This document shows, piece after piece, positions 60,611 through 64,000 of a stretch of 64,000 bases of DNA. Within the stretch, counting starts at the first letter, position 1; every line of letters starts with the position of its first letter. The notes below the pieces were generated by a model, which searched no databases, was not told the DNA's origin, and saw only the letters and a list, made by a program, of their open reading frames with translations. The stretch is taken from the NCBI GenBank assembly GCA_900766815.1, contig CAAFWV010000069.1:1-64000 (forward strand), written 5' to 3'. Made by a program: the position numbers and the translations under genes. Origin of the DNA: Lachnospiraceae bacterium. GTDB lineage: Bacteria > Bacillota > Clostridia > Lachnospirales > Lachnospiraceae.

Positions 60611-60639
60611 TTGACTTATGTAATCTACAGGTGTATTAT
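60611..60639 (+). promoter_or_regulatory. SigA-type promoter of rplU-prp-rpmA
   Basis: TTGACT (60611-60616), 17-bp spacer, TATTAT (60634-60639). It predicts transcription from about 60646 and a leader of about 80 nt before rplU. Confidence 0.75.
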
Positions 60640-60645
60640 ATACCA

Positions 60646-60710
60646 GTATGCCGCATAACGAGGCTATAAGATTGTCTATGGACAACGCCATAGTTAGCGA
60701 GATTTAATGA
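60646..60710 (+). ncRNA. Candidate L21 leader (cis-regulatory 5' UTR)
   Basis: The leader contains a hairpin CTATGG / CCATAG (loop ACAACG, about 60676-60693), flanked by GGCTA and TTAGC segments that can extend or nest the stem. It ends just before the AAGGAGG Shine-Dalgarno sequence. Firmicute rplU transcripts often carry an L21 leader RNA thought to give autoregulation. I identify this one by position and foldability, not by a model match. Confidence 0.5.
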
Positions 60711-60724
60711 AGGAGGATAACCTC

Positions 60725-61030
60725 ATGTACGCAATTATTGCAACAGGTGGAAAGCAGTACAAGGTTTCAGAGGGCGATGTAATCCGTGTTGAGAAGCTCG
60801 ACGCTGAAGCAGGTGCTACAGTTACTTTTGACCAGGTTGTAGCTGTTAGAGATGCTGACCTTAAGGTTGGTAATGATGTAGCTAATTCTACAGTTACAGG
60901 AACAGTTATGGATCAGGGTAAGGGTAAGAAGATTATTGTATACAAGTACAAGAGAAAGTCTGGCTACCACAAGAAGAATGGTCACAGACAAGCATACACA
61001 GAAGTTAAGATTGACAAGATTAATGCTTAA
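60725..61030 (+). CDS. rplU: 50S ribosomal protein L21
   Basis: 101 residues, normal for bL21. The chain begins MYAIIATGGKQYKVSEGD and carries the conserved KRKSGYHKKNGHRQ basic tail that contacts 23S rRNA. ATG 60725, 8 nt after GGAGG, is the correct start; an in-frame ATG at 60707 overlaps the Shine-Dalgarno sequence itself. It heads the rplU-prp-rpmA operon that is standard in Firmicutes. Confidence 0.97.
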   Translation: MYAIIATGGKQYKVSEGDVIRVEKLDAEAGATVTFDQVVAVRDADLKVGNDVANSTVTGTVMDQGKGKKIIVYKYKRKSGYHKKNGHRQAYTEVKIDKINA

Positions 61031-61041
61031 TTAGGTGTGTT

Positions 61042-61368
61042 ATGACCGAAGTTGTGTTCTTAATGTCTAAGGGTAAGTATAAAGGCTTTAGCCTGAGTGG
61101 TCATGCAGAATATGCCAGGTTTGGCAAGGATATTGTATGTGCTGCGGTATCAATGCTTACCAACAATGTGTTCAATAGCATTGAACGATTAACCGAAGAC
61201 GAATTTACAGGCTATGCTGACGAGAAGAAGGCAGAATTCAGTCTGAATTTTGTTGACGAGCCGTCACATGATGCTAATCTTTTAGTAGATTCGTTCAGGT
61301 TGGGTATTGAGAGCATTGCCGATGCATACGGCAGTAAGTATGTAAGTGTAAAGATTCAGGAGGTATAA
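61042..61368 (+). CDS. prp: Ribosomal-processing cysteine protease Prp
   Basis: 108 residues (YsxB family). The catalytic pair is visible as GHAEYARFGKDIVCAAVS, containing the active His and Cys. Prp cuts the short N-terminal extension of ribosomal protein L27 after the motif ending QFF; the L27 encoded immediately downstream begins MLKLNLQFFAHKKG and so is its likely substrate. It lies 11 nt after rplU and 4 nt before rpmA. The acidic C-terminal half is usual for the family. Confidence 0.95.
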   Translation: MTEVVFLMSKGKYKGFSLSGHAEYARFGKDIVCAAVSMLTNNVFNSIERLTEDEFTGYADEKKAEFSLNFVDEPSHDANLLVDSFRLGIESIADAYGSKYVSVKIQEV

Positions 61369-61372
61369 GAAT

Positions 61373-61657
61373 ATGTTAAAGTTGAACCTTCAATTCTTCG
61401 CTCATAAGAAGGGTGTCGGCTCTACTAAGAACGGTAGAGATTCTGAGGCCAAGAGACTTGGAGCTAAGAGAGCTGATGGACAGTTCGTTAAGGCTGGCAA
61501 TATCTTATACAGACAGCGTGGTACTAAGATTCATCCCGGTACTAATGTAGGTCGTGGTGGCGATGATACATTATTTGCTCTTGTTGACGGTGTTCTTCGT
61601 TTCGAGAGACTCGGCAGAGACAAGAAGCAGGCTTCTGTATATCCAGTTGAGAAGTAA
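61373..61657 (+). CDS. rpmA: 50S ribosomal protein L27 with cleavable N-terminus
   Basis: 94 residues. After the nine-residue extension MLKLNLQFF comes AHKKGVGSTKNGRDSEAKRLGAK, the mature bL27 N-terminus that reaches the peptidyl-transferase centre. The extension must be removed by Prp, encoded just upstream, for the ribosome to work. GGAGG lies about 10 nt before the ATG. A terminator follows the stop, closing the operon. Confidence 0.97.
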   Translation: MLKLNLQFFAHKKGVGSTKNGRDSEAKRLGAKRADGQFVKAGNILYRQRGTKIHPGTNVGRGGDDTLFALVDGVLRFERLGRDKKQASVYPVEK

Positions 61658-61666
61658 TTTATGGGT

Positions 61667-61698
61667 GGCTCCGGACAGATGGTTCGGAGCCCTTTTTT
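61667..61698 (+). terminator. Rho-independent terminator after rpmA
   Basis: Stem GGCTCCG (61667-61673) / CGGAGCC (61685-61691) with an 11-base loop, followed by CTTTTTT. It separates the ribosomal-protein operon from obg. Confidence 0.88.
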
Positions 61699-61719
61699 GA
61701 TTAATTTATTGAGGTATTT

Positions 61720-63009
61720 ATGTTCGCGGATAGAGCACAAATCTATGTAAGAAGTGGCAAGGGCGGAGACGGACACGTCTCCTTCAGAAGAGAGAAATAT
61801 GTCCCTAACGGTGGACCTGACGGCGGCGACGGTGGCAACGGCGGTGACGTTATTCTGCGTGTGGACGATGGAGTAAATACTCTTGCCGATTACAGACATA
61901 TAAGAAAATATAAGGCAGAAGACGGTAAGGAAGGCGGTAAGAAGAACTGCAGAGGCAAGAATGGTGCCGATATAATTCTTAAGATGCCTAAGGGTACTGT
62001 TGTTAAGGAAGCCGAATCAGGCAAGGTTATTGTGGATCTGTCCGGTGATATTAAGGAATATAAGCTGCTGACAGGCGGCAGAGGCGGTAATGGCAATCAG
62101 CATTATGCGACCTCTACCATGCAGGCGCCTAAGTATGCCCAGCCGGGACAGCCTGCCAAAGAACTTAATCTGTTCTTAGAGCTTAAGGTTATAGCTGATG
62201 TAGGACTGGTCGGTTTTCCCAATGTTGGCAAGAGTACCTTCTTAACAAAGGTTAGTAATGCCAGACCCGAGATTGCCAATTATCATTTCACGACCTTAAG
62301 TCCTCACCTGGGAGTAGTTGACTTAAGTGATGCCAAGGGCTTTGTTGTGGCCGATATTCCCGGTATTATTGAGGGTGCCAGTGAGGGCGTTGGCCTTGGA
62401 ATAGAATTTTTAAGACATATTGAGAGAACCAAGGTCTTTATCCATATTGTGGATGCTGCCGGAAGCGAAGGCAGAGACCCTATTGAGGATATTAATACCA
62501 TTAATAATGAGCTTGCTTCATATAATGCTTCATTGCTCGAAAGACCGCAGATTATAGCGGCTAATAAGCTTGATTTGCTAAGCGAAAACGAAGCAGATGA
62601 GGTAATGCGTAAGCTTAAGGAGACCTTTGAACCTAAAGGATATTATGTTTATCCCATGAAGGCTATATCGGGTGACGGTGTCAGGACTATACTGTATAAG
62701 GTCAGGGAGCTCTTAGATAATATGGATGATAAGCCTGTTGTATTTGAGCAGGAATATTTCCCGGATCAGGTAACAGAGGTTTCTGAACCCGTGAATGTAT
62801 ACTACGATGAGAAGGCTGACGAATATGTGGTAGAGGGGCCCCGTATCGAGAAGATGCTTGGCTATACCAATCTCGAAAGCGAGAAGGGCTTCCTGTTCTT
62901 CCAGAACTTCCTTAAGGACCAGGGCATCATAGAGCAGCTCGAAGCCCTGGGAATGGAAGATGGCGATACAGTCAGAATCTATGATTTGTTCTTTGATTAT
63001 TATAAGTAA
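61720..63009 (+). CDS. obg: GTPase Obg/CgtA
   Basis: 429 residues in three domains. The glycine-rich Obg fold (1 to about 158) has GKGGDGHVSFRREKYVPNGGPDGGDGG. The G domain (about 159-330) has GFPNVGKST (near 165-173), DIPGIIEGA and NKLD. The C-terminal OCT domain (about 350-429) is present, as in Bacillus-type Obg. It acts in 50S ribosome assembly and stress or sporulation signalling. GAGGT precedes the ATG. The gene is placed right after rpmA, as in most bacteria. Confidence 0.96.
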   Translation: MFADRAQIYVRSGKGGDGHVSFRREKYVPNGGPDGGDGGNGGDVILRVDDGVNTLADYRHIRKYKAEDGKEGGKKNCRGKNGADIILKMPKGTVVKEAESGKVIVDLSGDIKEYKLLTGGRGGNGNQHYATSTMQAPKYAQPGQPAKELNLFLELKVIADVGLVGFPNVGKSTFLTKVSNARPEIANYHFTTLSPHLGVVDLSDAKGFVVADIPGIIEGASEGVGLGIEFLRHIERTKVFIHIVDAAGSEGRDPIEDINTINNELASYNASLLERPQIIAANKLDLLSENEADEVMRKLKETFEPKGYYVYPMKAISGDGVRTILYKVRELLDNMDDKPVVFEQEYFPDQVTEVSEPVNVYYDEKADEYVVEGPRIEKMLGYTNLESEKGFLFFQNFLKDQGIIEQLEALGMEDGDTVRIYDLFFDYYK

Positions 63010-63142
63010 TAGGATATCAGATAGTATATATTGATAAATACAAATGGTTAACCGGTGTGGTTTAGGATATGTTAAAAGGTCTTTGTCGAGCTAATGAAAT
63101 TCACTTGACATAGCTATTATCGCTTTTAAGGAGTGCTGATAT

Positions 63143-63442
63143 ATGAAGCTTACGAGTAAGCAGAGAGCCCATCTTAAGGGGCTTGCAATGAATATTGACC
63201 CTATATTTCAGGTTGGAAAGAGTTCGATTACACCTGAATATGTTGAGGCTGTCAGAGAAGCGTTTAACACAAGGGAGTTAATCAAGATATCCGTTCTTAA
63301 GAACTGTCTTGATGACCCTAAGGAGATAGCGCAGGTTGTAGCAGAGCGTACAGGCTCAACCGTTGTGCAGGTTATCGGCAAGAAGATAGTCTTGTATAAG
63401 CCTGACAAAGATAAGCCGAAGATTGTGCTGCCTCTGGGATAA
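63143..63442 (+). CDS. yhbY: YhbY/CRM-domain RNA-binding protein
   Basis: 99 residues, one CRM (CRS1-YhbY) domain: LTSKQRAHLKGLAMNIDPIFQVGKSSITPE, then ELIKISVLKNC and the family-ending strand QVIGKKIVLYKP. It binds RNA and is associated with pre-50S particles. AAGGAG lies about 11 nt upstream of the ATG. The 133-bp gap before it is AT-rich with a TTGACA at 63105-63110 but no properly spaced -10 box, so no promoter is called. Order obg-yhbY-nadD is common in Firmicutes. Confidence 0.93.
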   Translation: MKLTSKQRAHLKGLAMNIDPIFQVGKSSITPEYVEAVREAFNTRELIKISVLKNCLDDPKEIAQVVAERTGSTVVQVIGKKIVLYKPDKDKPKIVLPLG

Positions 63443-63525
63443 TGTGATTTGATTGATTTGTATGGTCATAATAACCACATAATGTCGTTATGGATCGGAT
63501 GAATTATCCGGTATGGTAGAAAATT

Positions 63526-64000
63526 ATGAAGAAGATCGGAATTGTAGGTGGAACCTTTGATCCCATACATATGGGACACCTCCTGCTTGCCGAGAAGGCA
63601 TATAGCGATTGTAAATTGGACTCTGTATACTTAGTACCGAGCGGTTTTTCCTATTTTAAGGCTGATAAGAAGGTGGAAGATAAGGAGACGAGGTTTATTA
63701 TGACCGGTCTTGCCGCCGCTAACAATCCTCACTTTGTTGTATCGGATATTGAGTGTAAGCGAGAGGGCAACAGCTACACGGTTGACACGCTTGAGGAGTT
63801 CCATTCCCTTCATCCTAATGATGAGCTGTATCTCATTATGGGTGCTGATTCAATCTTTGAAATCGAGACCTGGCGGAATCCATCAAGGATATTTGAACTT
63901 GCTGGGATTATTGCTGCTGCAAGGGATGATATTGATGAGAACTTACTTGGGCAAAAATGCGAGGAACTTACTCTTAAGTTCGGTGCACGAATAGAAGTCA
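63526..64000 (+). CDS. nadD: Nicotinate-nucleotide adenylyltransferase (3' truncated by window end)
   Basis: 158 codons are visible and the frame is still open at the window end. The N-terminal HxGH nucleotidyltransferase motif is clear in GIVGGTFDPIHMGHLLLAEKA. The substrate-loop segments LVPSGFSYFKADKKVEDKETRF and IMGADSIFEIETWRNP are typical of NadD. It adenylates nicotinate mononucleotide to deamido-NAD in NAD synthesis. The C-terminal SxxxR motif lies beyond the window. A Shine-Dalgarno is not obvious (GGTAGAAAATT context). Bacillus keeps nadD directly after yhbY (yqeI). Confidence 0.93.
   Translation, partial: MKKIGIVGGTFDPIHMGHLLLAEKAYSDCKLDSVYLVPSGFSYFKADKKVEDKETRFIMTGLAAANNPHFVVSDIECKREGNSYTVDTLEEFHSLHPNDELYLIMGADSIFEIETWRNPSRIFELAGIIAAARDDIDENLLGQKCEELTLKFGARIEV

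Noticed and set aside
63010..63142. Promoter for yhbY using TTGACA at 63105-63110
   Set aside because: No -10 box occurs at 16-18 bp; the TATTAT at 63115 is too close. The gap holds nothing else I can name.
1..64000. CRISPR arrays, insertion sequences, prophage, tRNA or rRNA
   Set aside because: No regularly spaced repeats, transposase or phage genes, or structural RNA sequences were seen on either strand; the region reads as conserved chromosomal backbone.

Overview
The window is one continuous stretch of housekeeping chromosome from a low-to-mid GC Gram-positive anaerobe, most likely a Lachnospiraceae member (Clostridia). The basis is gene content and order, inferred without any database search: a Re-type citrate synthase homologue next to isocitrate dehydrogenase, NfnAB electron bifurcation, Rex, formate-THF ligase, the mreBCD-mrdA-minC-rodA-mgsA cluster, sepF, and L27 with a Prp-cleaved N-terminus. 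I see no rRNA, tRNA, insertion sequence, prophage or CRISPR array. Nearly all genes are on the + strand; the ABC-F gene at about 4.2-6.1 kb is the only clear exception.

Layout. 0-0.6 kb: the end of a sortase-anchored surface protein. 0.75-4.25 kb: an operon of Re-citrate synthase-like enzyme, GntR/FCD regulator and NADP isocitrate dehydrogenase, i.e. 2-oxoglutarate/glutamate supply. 4.2-6.1 kb (-): ABC-F ATPase. 6.2-11.3 kb: tyrA, rex, a coiled-coil protein, NAD(P)HX repair enzyme and alanine racemase. 11.3-19.5 kb: yebC, a membrane protein, ftsK/spoIIIE, fhs and a zinc-ribbon/TPR membrane protein. 19.5-23.1 kb: nfnAB, a zinc-ribbon protein and rlmH. 23.1-37.7 kb: a tight run phoH-ybeY-flippase-two flavoproteins-proB-5-FCL-miaB-mutS-mutL-miaA, mostly with overlapping or abutting genes. 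37.8-47.6 kb: ynbB, then mreB-mreC-mreD-mrdA-minC-rodA-mgsA-dacA (envelope growth). 47.6-55.6 kb: a small P-loop protein, an HlyD-like protein, yggS, sepF, aroB, lspA, rluD, a cytidylate kinase-like protein, a second pseudouridine synthase and recU. 55.6-60.5 kb: a compact histidine operon with two fusion proteins. 60.6-64 kb: rplU-prp-rpmA, obg, yhbY and the start of nadD.

The most interesting signals are these. (1) The same 12-bp palindrome lies inside the core promoters of the citrate synthase/gntR/icd operon and of the histidine operon, about 55 kb apart. This suggests that the GntR/FCD protein encoded in the first operon controls both. (2) The cell-shape operon carries an MreB homologue with altered phosphate-binding motifs, and a MinC with no minD or minE beside it whose expected MinD-contact motif is changed. 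(3) In the same operon, methylglyoxal synthase has Glu where the catalytic Asp is expected. (4) HisZ and HisG are fused in one polypeptide. (5) HisIE carries an N-terminal HisA/HisF-like barrel that lacks both catalytic aspartates.

Functions are assigned from motifs, length and context. Start codons were moved downstream of the longest reading frame wherever a Shine-Dalgarno (SD) sequence and family length supported this. Promoters and terminators were found by eye.
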